A stretch of DNA of 64,000 bases from Candidatus Gastranaerophilales bacterium (GCA_944323995.1 CALUUN010000004.1:1-64000); one strand, 5' to 3'. Positions 40,808-49,923 are shown, numbered from the stretch's first letter. Notes: a model not told the origin generated them from the sequence alone. Numbers and translations are program-made.

Positions 40808-41659
40808 TTAATCTTTAGGTACCACTAACAGACCGCCTGCATAAATTTTATTGTCCTGAATTTTTATATTTTGCACGGCAAGCTGTGCATGTTTATTTTC
40901 CAGTATATTTAAAGAAAAATCAAGTGGGTTAAGATAATTTACAACTCTGTCAATTTGTTTTAAGTCAATAAGCATATTGTTATTTGCGAGTTTTGTATTT
41001 GCAAGGTCAATCTGCCCCCTTGAAACCTTAATGTCAGACACCAGAACTATATTTTGAATATTTCTGACAAAAGGAATTGCAACCTTTAATATATAATAAA
41101 ATTTGTTATCTTTAATTCTTATTTCACTTGACGAAACCCTGAAAACGCCGAGGCTGCTGCCGAGCATGTTCAAATCGTCAATAACCTTTTTATAACCGGC
41201 GCTTTGCATGGTTTTGTTTATATCATCTTCACTCATTACAGCAGAAAACTCCATCGGCAAATCTTCTTTAAAAACGGGATTTTGCGGGTCTGCCAGAGAT
41301 ATATAATTAAAATCGCAAAGCGTATTTATGTTAAGCGAGGTAAAATAAACACCTTCAATAGAAATATTGCGGCCTTTGAGTTTTATTGATTTAAAAATAC
41401 CTTTTTTCAAATCTTTAACGCTGTAGGAATCAATATTAATGCTTAATTTGCCGTCCATGGTTTTGCGGAGTTCTTTTTTAAATATAGCCTGAGCCACCTG
41501 CACTCCGAGGAAATTCGAGCCCGTAACATTACTCATAAACCTTGATATGCCTGCACTCAAATCGTACGGTTCAACACAATCCACCCAACGGCAGGGAGCC
41601 GCATGACAGGAATTAAGCCCGAAAATTAAAATTCCTAAAACCAACAAAAATTTTTTCAT
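40808..41659 (-). CDS. DUF2993-family exported protein
   Basis: A 283-residue protein with a signal peptide (FLLVLGILIFGLNSCHA). The rest is a beta-rich, lipid-binding-like domain: LSINIDSYSVKDLKKGIFKS, KLKGRNISIEGVYF, YILKVAIPF. The family is called DUF2993 and is common in actinobacteria and cyanobacteria; one member (LmeA) acts on mannan lipids, the rest are unknown. The start overlaps the truB stop by four bases. Confidence 0.75.
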   Translation of the reverse strand: MKKFLLVLGILIFGLNSCHAAPCRWVDCVEPYDLSAGISRFMSNVTGSNFLGVQVAQAIFKKELRKTMDGKLSINIDSYSVKDLKKGIFKSIKLKGRNISIEGVYFTSLNINTLCDFNYISLADPQNPVFKEDLPMEFSAVMSEDDINKTMQSAGYKKVIDDLNMLGSSLGVFRVSSSEIRIKDNKFYYILKVAIPFVRNIQNIVLVSDIKVSRGQIDLANTKLANNNMLIDLKQIDRVVNYLNPLDFSLNILENKHAQLAVQNIKIQDNKIYAGGLLVVPKD

Positions 41660-42513
41660 ACAAATACCTTTTTGACCTTAATTTTGCCGTCATCAACAAA
41701 TGCAACGGCATCTATTTTATTATTATAAATCAAAATCAAAAAATGGTTATTTTGCACCGAACTATTTTCAAAAAATTGTCCCTGAATAACTTTTTTGTGC
41801 TCAAAATCGTTTATCTCAAGCACCGGCAAATTAAGGACATCAAGCGGGTTAATAAGTTTTTCGCCGGCTTTTTCAACACTGTCAAAATAATCAAGCGGCA
41901 CGGAATTTTCAACTTTAAACTTACCTGCCCGTGTTCTGACAAGATTTGTAAGATATCCGCCGCAATTGAGTTTTTGTCCCAAATCATAGGCGATTGACCT
42001 GATATAAGTACCTTTTGAACATTTGACGAGGATTTTTGCGGATTGATTTTGTTCATCAAATGTTTTGAGTTCAATTTTTTCAATAAAAACTTTTCTGGGC
42101 TGAATTTCGACCTTTTGCCCCTGACGCGCGTATTCGTAGAGCTTTTTGCCTTTAACTTTTATTGCTGAAAAGGCCGGCGGATACTGCAAAATCTCGCCCT
42201 CAAAAATTTTCAGCGCCTCAAAAACCTCATCACGCGTAACTTTTTTATCAAATTCGGCTGTTATTTGACCTTCAACATCGTAAGTATCCGTATTTTTTCC
42301 GAACTGAACAGACGCAAGATATTCTTTATCATCTTCCAGATATTCAATCAATCTTGTTGATTTTCCGATGCAAACAGGCAGAACCCCTTCGGCAAAAGGG
42401 TCGAGGGTTCCGGTGTGTCCTATCTGTTTAATTTTTGTGACACGGCGGAGTTTTGCAACAACATCATGAGATGTCAGACCTTCGGGTTTGTAAATATTCA
42501 AAAAGCCGAACAA
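41656..42513 (-). CDS. truB: tRNA pseudouridine-55 synthase TruB
   Basis: A 285-residue enzyme making pseudouridine 55 in the T loop of tRNA. Motifs are INIYKPEGLTSHDVVAKLRR, GHTGTLDPFAEGVLPVCIG with the catalytic Asp, YEYARQGQ and CSKGTYIRSIAYDLG. The start is a TTG at 42513, directly after the rbfA stop and downstream of GAGGGG, since no ATG fits the family start. Confidence 0.94.
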   Translation of the reverse strand: MFGFLNIYKPEGLTSHDVVAKLRRVTKIKQIGHTGTLDPFAEGVLPVCIGKSTRLIEYLEDDKEYLASVQFGKNTDTYDVEGQITAEFDKKVTRDEVFEALKIFEGEILQYPPAFSAIKVKGKKLYEYARQGQKVEIQPRKVFIEKIELKTFDEQNQSAKILVKCSKGTYIRSIAYDLGQKLNCGGYLTNLVRTRAGKFKVENSVPLDYFDSVEKAGEKLINPLDVLNLPVLEINDFEHKKVIQGQFFENSSVQNNHFLILIYNNKIDAVAFVDDGKIKVKKVFV

Positions 42514-42858
42514 CTAAATTTCCCCTCTGGAAATTTTATCAATAATCTCTGTTACGCGCGAACCTTTTTCAAAAGAATCGCTGTAAACAAACTTCAATTC
42601 CGGCGTCAAACGCAATCTTATACGTTTTCCGACTTCGTAGCGGATTTTTGGGGTGCTTTTTTCAATAACCTCTTTTGATTTTTCAACCTGCTCCGCAGAA
42701 CCCAGAACACTGTATATAACTTTTGCAAAAGAGTTGTCGTGAGAAACCTCGACATCAACAACCGATACAACACCTTCAAGCCCCCGGATTTCTTTACGCA
42801 AAATCTCGGATATATCTCTCATTAGTTCTTTTCTGACGCGTTCGTTTCGTAATGTCAT
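42514..42858 (-). CDS. rbfA: Ribosome-binding factor A
   Basis: A 114-residue KH-domain protein for 30S maturation: ISEILRKEIRGLEGVVSVVDVEVSHD, then AKVIYSVLG and RLRLTPELKFVYSDSFEKG. AAAAGGAG precedes the ATG. In most bacteria it follows infB directly. Here about 1.5 kb holding an HTH gene and a prepilin gene separates the two. Confidence 0.95.
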   Translation of the reverse strand: MTLRNERVRKELMRDISEILRKEIRGLEGVVSVVDVEVSHDNSFAKVIYSVLGSAEQVEKSKEVIEKSTPKIRYEVGKRIRLRLTPELKFVYSDSFEKGSRVTEIIDKISRGEI

Positions 42859-42904
42859 AATCTTCTCCTTTTGTAAAATTAATTATAACACGAAATAATA
42901 AAAT

Positions 42905-43129
42905 TTAACGCCCCAGTCGGATTTCGTCAAAGTCTATGTAAATTCTGTAACCTAAAATTTTACAAATTAGTTTCATCTCAGTATATCTGAGTGACTCTTT
43001 TGCCAGTTTATGCGAAATCAAACTCTGTGAATAATTCTTGCCGCTCAATTCTGTCATTCTGCGTGCAAGTTCAGTCATTGTCATTCTTTTGGAAGTTAAC
43101 ATTATTTTTACTTCATCACGTACATCCAT
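42905..43129 (-). CDS. Small helix-turn-helix protein
   Basis: A 74-residue protein: VKIMLTSKRMTMTELARRMT, then NYSQSLISHKLAKESLRYTEMKLICKILGY, an XRE-like HTH fold. It is divergent from the prepilin gene at 43242 with 112 bases between the starts, repeating the arrangement at 39.7 kb. It may regulate the prepilin promoter at 43150-43178. Confidence 0.75.
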   Translation of the reverse strand: MDVRDEVKIMLTSKRMTMTELARRMTELSGKNYSQSLISHKLAKESLRYTEMKLICKILGYRIYIDFDEIRLGR

Positions 43130-43149
43130 ACAAATATTATATTATTTTG

Positions 43150-43178
43150 TTGACAGATTATGAAAAAAATAATATAAT
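43150..43178 (+). promoter_or_regulatory. Consensus sigma-70 promoter of prepilin gene 43242
   Basis: TTGACA (43150-43155) and TATAAT (43173-43178) match the consensus exactly with a 17-base spacer. Such a strong promoter would need repression to be controlled. Confidence 0.85.
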
Positions 43179-43195
43179 CATGAATATATTTCATG
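43179..43195 (+). promoter_or_regulatory. Putative operator overlapping transcription start
   Basis: An inverted repeat, CATGAA-TATAT-TTCATG, abuts the -10 hexamer of the consensus promoter. A dimeric HTH protein, for example the product of the divergent 42905 gene, could bind here and block transcription. The assignment of the binding protein is inference. Confidence 0.55.
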
Positions 43196-43241
43196 CACAA
43201 CAAATATTGTTCAGAATTGTTTAACAATAAAGGAGAAAAAA

Positions 43242-44246
43242 ATGAAAAAAAATAACGGTTTCACCCTAGCAGAAGTGCTGATAACGTTAGCAATCATCGG
43301 GATTGTCGCAGCACTAACTATCCCGACACTTGTGCAGAATTACCAAAAACGCGCTTGGGACACCGCATCACAGGTGTTTGAGAAAAAACTTGAAGAAGCA
43401 TTAAAAGTTATGAACACACAGGCGAGCTTAGCAGGATATAAGACAACCGAGGATTTTGTACATGCACTTTCTAAACATATGAAAATAACAAAAGTCTGCA
43501 AAAGTGATAATATAACTTCATGTTTTGAAAATGAAGTTTTTTGGGGCACACAGTCCGAAAAAATAGATATGACAAAAATGCATAAAGCACGACACTTTGG
43601 GTTGGACGACTGGGATACTGAATTAATAGGTTTACAATTTGCTAACGGTACAATCGGTATTATTGCTTACGACCCCAAATGTGAACAAAATCCGTTTAGT
43701 AATCAAGTGACAGGCAAAAGCTGTATTGCAATGCTATACGATATTAATGCTTTTATGCGTCCTAACAGTAACGGAAAAGACCTTAGAAGTATAAATATAA
43801 GTTCTCTAAATAACGTCTGCGTAGCTACTATAAATGGTAATTGTTATTCAAAAGCCTTTATCACACCGTATATAACATACGATGAGTGTATGAAATTAAA
43901 AAATAAACTAGGAATTAAAACATGTTATAAAGAAGCTGTTTGGAACCATAACGGAGAATATTGGGCCGGAGCTGTCAAACAATGTGGCGGAGTAGATAAT
44001 ATGCCTACTAAAGAAAATTTAAAAGAAATATATGAATATTTACATTCTGAAGGCGAGTATTCAGACATGCTTAGCAAATTAAATCTTAATAATAGAGAAA
44101 CTCTTTTTAGCGGCGTTGAATCAAATTATTATTCGGCTGTCTCAATACACTTGGATAATGGCAGATTTGATCAAACAGCAGCTAATACCCCTGAAAATGG
44201 TAGTTATAGATGGACAAGACAACAAGCAATTTGTATTGAACGATAA
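43242..44246 (+). CDS. Prepilin-like protein with large C-terminal domain
   Basis: A 334-residue prepilin. The short leader MKKNNG precedes FTLAEVLITLAIIGIVAALT. The globular part is homologous to the three large prepilins (HALSKHMKITKVC, NGEYWAGAVKQC) but has no G tract. Its end, SGVESNYYSAV followed by QQAICIER, is the same lectin-like motif without GC enrichment or a following hairpin. It therefore looks like a constitutive relative. AAAGGAG precedes the ATG. It lies in reverse orientation between infB and rbfA. Confidence 0.88.
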   Translation: MKKNNGFTLAEVLITLAIIGIVAALTIPTLVQNYQKRAWDTASQVFEKKLEEALKVMNTQASLAGYKTTEDFVHALSKHMKITKVCKSDNITSCFENEVFWGTQSEKIDMTKMHKARHFGLDDWDTELIGLQFANGTIGIIAYDPKCEQNPFSNQVTGKSCIAMLYDINAFMRPNSNGKDLRSINISSLNNVCVATINGNCYSKAFITPYITYDECMKLKNKLGIKTCYKEAVWNHNGEYWAGAVKQCGGVDNMPTKENLKEIYEYLHSEGEYSDMLSKLNLNNRETLFSGVESNYYSAVSIHLDNGRFDQTAANTPENGSYRWTRQQAICIER

Positions 44247-44288
44247 TAATAGCATACTGGTTGGGCTTGCAGCCCAACGGTAGAGTAG

Positions 44289-44308
44289 GTCGGATTTACT
44301 AATCCGAC
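44289..44308. repeat. Palindromic repeat shared with 48338-48357
   Basis: GTCGGATT and AATCCGAC arms enclose a four-base loop. The core palindrome, plus four adjoining bases (GTAG), recurs in the opposite orientation at 48338-48357. It lies between the prepilin and infB stop codons and is a dispersed repeat of unknown role. Confidence 0.6.
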
Positions 44309-44334
44309 TCGTCTGAATTTCTAAGCGGCAATTG

Positions 44335-46794
44335 CTAAAGCGAGGCGCGTTCAACTTCTTCGGTTGTTGAAACCTCAATGATATCGCCAATTTGAATATC
44401 GTTCCATTTTGCAAAAGAGATACCGCATTCAAACCCTTGCGCAACCTCTTTTACATCGTCTTTGAAACGTTTCAGCTGGTCAATAGCACCTTTAAATATT
44501 TCAACACCGTCGCGGATTAAGACAGCGTCTTTGCTTCTGACTATTTTACCTTCTGTTACGTAACAGCCGGCAATTTTGGTTGTCTTACCGATTGTAAACA
44601 CCTGACGGACTTCGGCTTTACCGAGTTCAACCTGTTTAACTTCGGGTTCAAGAAGCGAAAGCATTGTTTTTTCAATATCTTCAAGAATCTGATAGATAAT
44701 ATCATATTTTTTGATTGTAACGCCTTCTTTTTCGGCTGCAGCAAGTGCGTTGCTGTCCTCTTTTACCGTAAATCCGAGAATCAACGCACCAGAAGCTGAT
44801 GCGAGCATAACATCTGCTTCCGAAATATCGCCGACACCGACGTGAATAATTTTTGTTTTAATTTCTTTTGAATCAAGCTGCGCAATAGCCTGCGAAACAG
44901 CTTCCGCCGCACCGTGGGTATTTGCTTTGATAATCAGGTTCAATTGCGGAATATCTTCTTCACCTGCGACGGCTTCGCGTCTGATATGAGCCGGAAGCAT
45001 GGCCTCAAGGCGTTTGTCGCGGGCTTTTTCTTTACGTTTTTCGACAATTGATTTCATTTCTTTTTCGTTTTTAACCACTTCAAAATAGTCACCTGCCTGC
45101 GGGACTTCTGTCAAACCGAGAATTTCAACCGGTGTTGACGGTTCTGCTTTTTGAATTTTTTCACCGCTGTCGGAAAGCAAAGCTCTTACGCGGCCGCAGG
45201 CGGTACCGACAACTATACAGTTGCCGACTCTAAGTGTACCGTTTTGAACAAGAAGGGTTGCAACAGGGCCTTTTCCTTTATCAAGGTTGGCTTCAATAAC
45301 AACGCCGGAGGCTTCCGCTTTCGGGTTTGCTTTGAGGTCTTGAACTTCTGCAACGAGCAGAATATATTCCAGAAGCTCATCAATACCCGTTCCCTGCAAA
45401 GCGGAAACTTTTACCGTAATGGTTTCACCGCCCCATTCTTCGGGTACAAGCCCGTGTTCGGTCAATTGCTGTAAAATCTTATCCGGATTGGCGCCGGGTT
45501 TATCAATCTTGTTAACCGCAACAATAATCGGCACATCCGCTGCTTTTGCGTGGTTAATCGCTTCAATTGTCTGGGGCATTATGCCGTCATCCGCCGCAAC
45601 AACAAGGATTGCGATGTCTGTTGCTTTTGCGCCGCGTGCACGCATTTCTGTAAATGCTTCGTGCCCCGGGGTGTCGACAAATACGATTTTCTTTTCTTTG
45701 TTATTATCAAGATAAACCGTATAAGCACCGATTGACTGCGTAATTCCGCCGACCTCGGTTGCGACGATTTTGTGTTTTGAAGCACGGATACTGTCTAACA
45801 AAGTTGTTTTACCGTGGTCAACGTGACCCATAATACTTACGACGGGCGCACGGCGTTTGAGCAGTTTTTTATCAACTTCTGTCAAAGCCTTTTGCTTTTC
45901 TTCTTTTTCCATTTCTTCTTCAATGTAAGCGTCAAGGTCCTCGTCAAGAACTTCGAGATTGTATTCTGCGCAAACCTTTTTGATAACGTCAACATCAATA
46001 AGCTGGTTTACGGTTGCCATAATTCCGTTGAGCATTAAAAACTTAACTATTTCGGCCGGAGTTTTCTGGATTTTTTCCGAAAGCTCCGAAATCGTCATTG
46101 CGCGGTTGACAACGATTTGTTTTACTTCTTCCACAACCTCGTCTTTATGAACTTTCTTTTTATGTTTCTGCGCTGCGGCTTTTTCTAACGAAATTCTTTC
46201 CTGCTCTTCTTTTTTGGAATTGAAATCTTTATCTTTTTTACGGTTGTCGGTGCGTCTTTTGGAACCGCCTTTATTTTCGTAAATATCCTGCGAAATTATA
46301 TGACGCTGAATCGGTTTTTTCTCGCCGGATTCGGGTCTTTCGGAAGGTTTGCCGTCTTTATTAAACGGTTTGCGCGGTTTTTCGCCTTTGTCGGGGAATT
46401 TTTTTGCATCACGCGGCAAAGGTTTTTTCTCAGCCGGTTTTTCAGCTTTTTGCGGAGCACGGCGCACGATTTCGAGCCTGCTCTGCGGTTTTACAACTTC
46501 TACGCGCTGAATTTTCGGTTTTTCTTCTTTAACTTCCTCTTTTTCGGGCGGAGCTTCTTCTTTCGGCGGCTCAACAACTTTTGCTTTTTTAACAACAAAC
46601 GCTTTGGGTTTTTTAACCTCTTTAACGCCGCCTGAGGCCATGAATTCTTTTAATCTGTTTATCTGATCCATCGTAACAGTGCTGGAGTGAGTTTTTCCGG
46701 TAATACCTATCTGAGCAAATTTTTCGATAATTTCTTTGCTCTGCAGGTTTAATTCTTTTGCTAACTCATTTATCCTTACTGTTTCATAGCTCAT
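44335..46794 (-). CDS. infB: Translation initiation factor IF-2
   Basis: An 819-residue GTPase delivering initiator tRNA. The N-terminal IF2_N domain is followed by a long Lys/Glu/Pro-rich linker (about residues 70-225). The second N-domain comes next, then the G domain: [19 protein letters not shown], the VDTPGHEAF motif and [10 protein letters not shown]. Domains II to IV follow to the C-terminus. It overlaps the ylxR stop by 11 bases. The usual downstream neighbour rbfA is displaced by the prepilin gene. Confidence 0.96.
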   Translation of the reverse strand: MSYETVRINELAKELNLQSKEIIEKFAQIGITGKTHSSTVTMDQINRLKEFMASGGVKEVKKPKAFVVKKAKVVEPPKEEAPPEKEEVKEEKPKIQRVEVVKPQSRLEIVRRAPQKAEKPAEKKPLPRDAKKFPDKGEKPRKPFNKDGKPSERPESGEKKPIQRHIISQDIYENKGGSKRRTDNRKKDKDFNSKKEEQERISLEKAAAQKHKKKVHKDEVVEEVKQIVVNRAMTISELSEKIQKTPAEIVKFLMLNGIMATVNQLIDVDVIKKVCAEYNLEVLDEDLDAYIEEEMEKEEKQKALTEVDKKLLKRRAPVVSIMGHVDHGKTTLLDSIRASKHKIVATEVGGITQSIGAYTVYLDNNKEKKIVFVDTPGHEAFTEMRARGAKATDIAILVVAADDGIMPQTIEAINHAKAADVPIIVAVNKIDKPGANPDKILQQLTEHGLVPEEWGGETITVKVSALQGTGIDELLEYILLVAEVQDLKANPKAEASGVVIEANLDKGKGPVATLLVQNGTLRVGNCIVVGTACGRVRALLSDSGEKIQKAEPSTPVEILGLTEVPQAGDYFEVVKNEKEMKSIVEKRKEKARDKRLEAMLPAHIRREAVAGEEDIPQLNLIIKANTHGAAEAVSQAIAQLDSKEIKTKIIHVGVGDISEADVMLASASGALILGFTVKEDSNALAAAEKEGVTIKKYDIIYQILEDIEKTMLSLLEPEVKQVELGKAEVRQVFTIGKTTKIAGCYVTEGKIVRSKDAVLIRDGVEIFKGAIDQLKRFKDDVKEVAQGFECGISFAKWNDIQIGDIIEVSTTEEVERASL

Positions 46795-47029
46795 TTAACA
46801 ATTTCCCTTTCAATTCGTTCGGTACAGGGGCTTTTAGAATCTTTTTCAATCTGTTTTTCTTAAAAGCATTCTCTATACAAGTTTTATTATAGCAAAGATA
46901 TGCGGATCTGCCAAATATTTTTGGCCCGCCGTTGACAATCAGGTCACCGTGCGGGTTTTGTGCCGTAATCTTTATTAAATCTTTTCTGTCTTTAACAACT
47001 CCGCACCCGACACATTTTCTTTCAACCAT
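46784..47029 (-). CDS. ylxR: YlxR (DUF448) nucleic-acid-binding protein
   Basis: An 81-residue protein with RKCVGCGVVKDRKDLIKI and GRSAYLCYNKTC, as in YlxR/RNase P modulator family. It normally stands between nusA and infB; here prfA lies upstream instead of nusA. ATG 47029 fits best. A GTG two codons upstream is an alternative. Confidence 0.92.
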   Translation of the reverse strand: MVERKCVGCGVVKDRKDLIKITAQNPHGDLIVNGGPKIFGRSAYLCYNKTCIENAFKKNRLKKILKAPVPNELKGKLLNEL

Positions 47030-47041
47030 ACGCACCGCCTC

Positions 47042-48124
47042 TTAATTTATCTGCGCAAGTTTTTCGAGTTTAAGTTTCTGGTCGTGTTCCATCAACAGGT
47101 TAATCAATTCGTCCAGATCGCCGTCTATCACCGTCCAGACATTCAGGTTCTGGTTAATTCTGTGGTCGGTAAGCCTTCCTTGCGGGAAGTTGTACGTCCT
47201 TATGCGTTCGCTTCTGTCGCCCGAACCTACCTGAGAACGGCGCAAATCCGTAATCTCTTTCATCTGCTTTTGAACTTCCATATCGTAAAGTTTAGCTTTA
47301 AGAATCTGGAGCGCACGTTCTTTGTTCTGCAGCTGTGAACGTTCTTCCGTACAGAAAATCATAATGCCTGTCGGTTTGTGGAAAACACGCGCCGCTGTTT
47401 CAACTTTGTTTACGTTTTGTCCGCCGGCACCGCCTGAACGCGCGGTTGTGATTTCAACATCGTTCATATTAAGTTCGACTTCAACGTCATCAACCTCGGG
47501 CATAACCGCAACGGTTGCGGTTGATGTGTGAACCCTGCCTTGAGATTCTGTCGCCGGAACCCTCTGGACACGGTGGACACCGGATTCGTATTTAAGTTTT
47601 GAATAAATACTGTCGCCTTTCATCGAAATAATAATTTCCGAAACTCCGCCCGCCTCGCATTCGGTTTTGCTCAACACCTGAGTCTGCCAGCCCTGTTTGT
47701 CCGCGTAACGCATATACATCCTTGCAAGATCGCCCGCAAAAATGTTTGCCTCGTCGCCGCCCGCACCGCCTCTGATTTCAAGCATAATATCTTTGTCATC
47801 CATCGGGTCGCGCGGAAGAAGAAGTATTTTCATCCGTTCTTCGTATTCGGGAAGTTTTGCTTCGTTCGCTTCCATTTCCGACTTCAAAAACGCTTTCATC
47901 TCGGGATCCGATTCGGAATGAATCATCTCTTTTGCCTCTTCAATGGCATCTACAGCCTTTTTCCATTCATAATAAAGTTCAACCGTTTCTTCCATTGATT
48001 TGCGCTGTTTTGATAAATCGCGAAACTTGTTGTAATCCTGAATTACTGCAGGATCTGACAGGGTTTCTCCTAGTTCTTTATATTTTTTCTCTATCTGAAG
48101 AATTTTATCCAACATATCTTTCAT
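47042..48124 (-). CDS. prfA: Peptide chain release factor 1
   Basis: A 360-residue RF1 recognising UAA and UAG. The GGQ motif is in [20 protein letters not shown]. The codon-recognition tripeptide region reads [20 protein letters not shown], where PAT is the RF1 form of the PxT motif. It begins [18 protein letters not shown] at ATG 48124. A longer in-frame extension to 48238 has no homology. It is upstream of ylxR by 12 bases. Confidence 0.95.
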   Translation of the reverse strand: MKDMLDKILQIEKKYKELGETLSDPAVIQDYNKFRDLSKQRKSMEETVELYYEWKKAVDAIEEAKEMIHSESDPEMKAFLKSEMEANEAKLPEYEERMKILLLPRDPMDDKDIMLEIRGGAGGDEANIFAGDLARMYMRYADKQGWQTQVLSKTECEAGGVSEIIISMKGDSIYSKLKYESGVHRVQRVPATESQGRVHTSTATVAVMPEVDDVEVELNMNDVEITTARSGGAGGQNVNKVETAARVFHKPTGIMIFCTEERSQLQNKERALQILKAKLYDMEVQKQMKEITDLRRSQVGSGDRSERIRTYNFPQGRLTDHRINQNLNVWTVIDGDLDELINLLMEHDQKLKLEKLAQIN

Positions 48125-48563
48125 AATACAATTATAACAGGAACAAGAAAAAAGTCGAGCATCTGACAAGCCGCAAAGTCTGTAATGAAATCTGTCCATG
48201 AAAATCCGAAATACGCAATATGACACACCCCGCTGCAATGATGCGGCTGAAATCCTCCCACACTTGAGAGGTTAGGGTGGGAGGCTTTAAGTGTGATATA
48301 GCAGTTTTCCGCAGGTTTAAAACTCTGGTGAAGGGTCGTCGGATTAGTAAATCCGACCTACAATTCTGTAACGGTTGCCAGATGCTGAAACAAGTTCAGC
48401 ATGACAAATTTTACAGAAGAATAGCCTCTCCCCATGTGGGAGAGGCCGCAGTTGTGTGAACGCAGTGAACAACAAATGCGGGTGAGGGGTCTAAATATGC
48501 ATGAAGTTCTCAAATTACCCCTCACCTGAATTTCTAACACTCGTTCCTCGTGTTGAAATTCTG
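48125..48563. repeat. Intergenic mosaic of short palindromic repeats
   Basis: About 440 bases without a gene, made of several small repeats. CCTCCCAC and GTGGGAGG lie near 48250-48285. The palindrome GTCGGATT/AATCCGAC (48338-48357) is shared with 44289-44308. GCTGAA and TTCAGC lie at about 48384-48400. The hairpin CCTCTCCC/GGGAGAGG is at 48425-48445 with loop CATGT. GGGTGAGGGG (48480 region) pairs with CCCCTCACC (48520 region). The assembly resembles a REP/MITE cluster with no transposase. Its hairpin equals the one following the DGR-like genes except for one loop base. Confidence 0.6.
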
Positions 48564-48584
48564 CCTCTCCCACAAGGGGAGAGG
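48564..48584 (-). other. Post-stop hairpin of DGR-like target, copy C
   Basis: Read on the minus strand this is CCTCTCCC, loop CTTGT, GGGAGAGG, 11 bases after the stop codon, exactly as at 13842-13862. The 11 bases between stop and hairpin are also the same in both copies. Position fits the hairpin that marks DGR target sites, although a near copy lies in the adjoining repeat mosaic. Confidence 0.55.
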
Positions 48585-48595
48585 AAATTCTGCTG

Positions 48596-48736
48596 CTATT
48601 CACCTACACAGACAGCCCAGAGGAGCGGGATGGAGAAGTCTCTGGCGCCGTGGGAGTACCAGCCCGTGCCATCGGAGCTGAACCCGCGGCCGTGCGCGGT
48701 GCGAGCGTTCGTCTCCTGACCGGACCACAAGCGGAA
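48596..48736 (-). other. Putative DGR variable region, copy C
   Basis: A 141-base GC-rich end of the prepilin gene, the same length as 13690-13830. Residues FRLWSGQETNARTAHGRGF align with FLLWSGLETDARYAHAREF: substitutions fall at scattered surface-type positions while Trp, Ser, Gly and Arg positions stay fixed. Several codon pairs (TAC/GCC, GGC/ACC, ATC/GGC) differ at both first and second positions and keep the third C, as AAC template codons would produce. Confidence 0.75.
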
Positions 48737-49642
48737 GTCGCCGCTTCCGCCTTCTCCATAGAGAGGGATGCCGTATGAGCTTGTTTTGTCTGTGTCTAAG
48801 GTTGCATCGAAGAATTCTCCGTCACCGCCGCTTACTGTGGTGTTATACAAGTCATTTGCTAATGTGGTTAGTTCCGCATCGGTAGGCATTCTTTTTCCTT
48901 GCTCTGCGCACGTTTTTACTGCACCAGCCCAATAGTCATTGGTTCCATAGGCTGATGTCATGCAGTATTGAATATTGTGCTCGCCCATAAATGCTAAGTC
49001 ATCCGGATTACTAGTTGTTCCGTAAACATCACACCCGTTCCATACATGCGGTGTCGGTTGGAATGGAGTTCCGAAACATATTCCGTCTACTTCAAATGAA
49101 CATGAACTTCCGCCTAAACTTGATACGTTTATACTTCTTAAATCTTTATTCTGTGTATTTGGATTCTTAAATCCGTCTACGTCATATAATATTGCTAAAC
49201 AGCTTGTGCCGGTTATCTGGTTTGAGTATGGATCCTGTTTACAGCTTTCTGTTGGGTTGTATGCTATTACTGCGTTTACTCCGTTTGCAAATTGTACTCC
49301 TACTGTATTTGTTCCCCATGTTTCCTGACCAAAGTGGGATGCTCTTTTTACATCCGCCATCTCTACTTCTTCGTTTTCTGTTCCCCAAGTAACTTTATCC
49401 GCAAAGCATGTTGTTATATCATCGTTATCGCATATTCTTGTTATCTTAATATGTTTAGAAAGTTCATCAACAAATGCTTCCGTTGTTGTATAGCCTGCTA
49501 AGGTTCCTTGAACATTCATTACTTTCAATGATTCTTCAAGTTTTCTTTGAAATACTTCTGATGCGGTATCCCATGCTTCTTGTTGAAAATTCTGCACTAA
49601 CGTCGGGATTGTTAATGCCGCGACTATTCCGATTATTGCCAA
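48596..49642 (-). CDS. Large prepilin-like protein, putative DGR target, copy C
   Basis: The third large prepilin, paralogous along its whole length to the gene at 12739-13830. The uninterrupted frame that can be listed begins at a TTG inside the prepilin helix (49642). This cannot be the real start, because the FTLAEV motif lies just upstream at about 49669. The real start is very probably ATG 49779 behind GGAGG, giving leader MAKNADYITSLSR and then the G tract. With 12 G that start is out of frame and meets a stop at 49693. With 10 or 13 G the full protein of about 395 residues would be made, with Ala before the FTLAEV cleavage point. The C-terminus is lectin-like and variable. Confidence 0.8.
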   Translation of the reverse strand: MAIIGIVAALTIPTLVQNFQQEAWDTASEVFQRKLEESLKVMNVQGTLAGYTTTEAFVDELSKHIKITRICDNDDITTCFADKVTWGTENEEVEMADVKRASHFGQETWGTNTVGVQFANGVNAVIAYNPTESCKQDPYSNQITGTSCLAILYDVDGFKNPNTQNKDLRSINVSSLGGSSCSFEVDGICFGTPFQPTPHVWNGCDVYGTTSNPDDLAFMGEHNIQYCMTSAYGTNDYWAGAVKTCAEQGKRMPTDAELTTLANDLYNTTVSGGDGEFFDATLDTDKTSSYGIPLYGEGGSGDFRLWSGQETNARTAHGRGFSSDGTGWYSHGARDFSIPLLWAVCVGE

Positions 49643-49730
49643 GGTAATTAAAACCTCCGCAAGTGTAAAGGCTGATTTAACTTTTGGGGTTATTAAACTG
49701 CTGTGTTCAGCGCGTGAAGCTGATTTACAG

Positions 49731-49742
49731 CCCCCCCCCCCC
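49731..49742 (-). repeat. Poly-G tract (12 G on minus strand), putative phase-variation site, copy C
   Basis: Twelve C on the plus strand interrupt the prepilin gene after residue 12 of the frame begun at ATG 49779. The gene is readable with 10 or 13 G. The tract is three bases longer than in copies A and B, while its surrounding sequence is unrelated to theirs. A G tract therefore seems to have been kept, or gained, independently of the leader sequence. Confidence 0.75.
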
Positions 49743-49923
49743 TACTCAAGGAGGTGATGTAGTCTGCGTTTTTGGCCATTTGTTTTTCCTCCGTTTTCTC
49801 TTCCATAAAAAGATTTTACCAGAAGTTTTTAATTTCTGCAAGTATATTAACATTAAACTTGCAAATTAGTAAATTATATGCCTAATCTGCTTCGTTTATC
49901 ATTTTTTATGTTAGTATATAATC

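Noticed and set aside
44270-44330. A tRNA-like sequence after the 43242 gene
   Set aside because: The pairing is a simple palindrome with no acceptor, D or T arms.
48240-48600. CRISPR array in the repeat-rich gap
   Set aside because: The repeats are short palindromes of different sequence without regular spacing.
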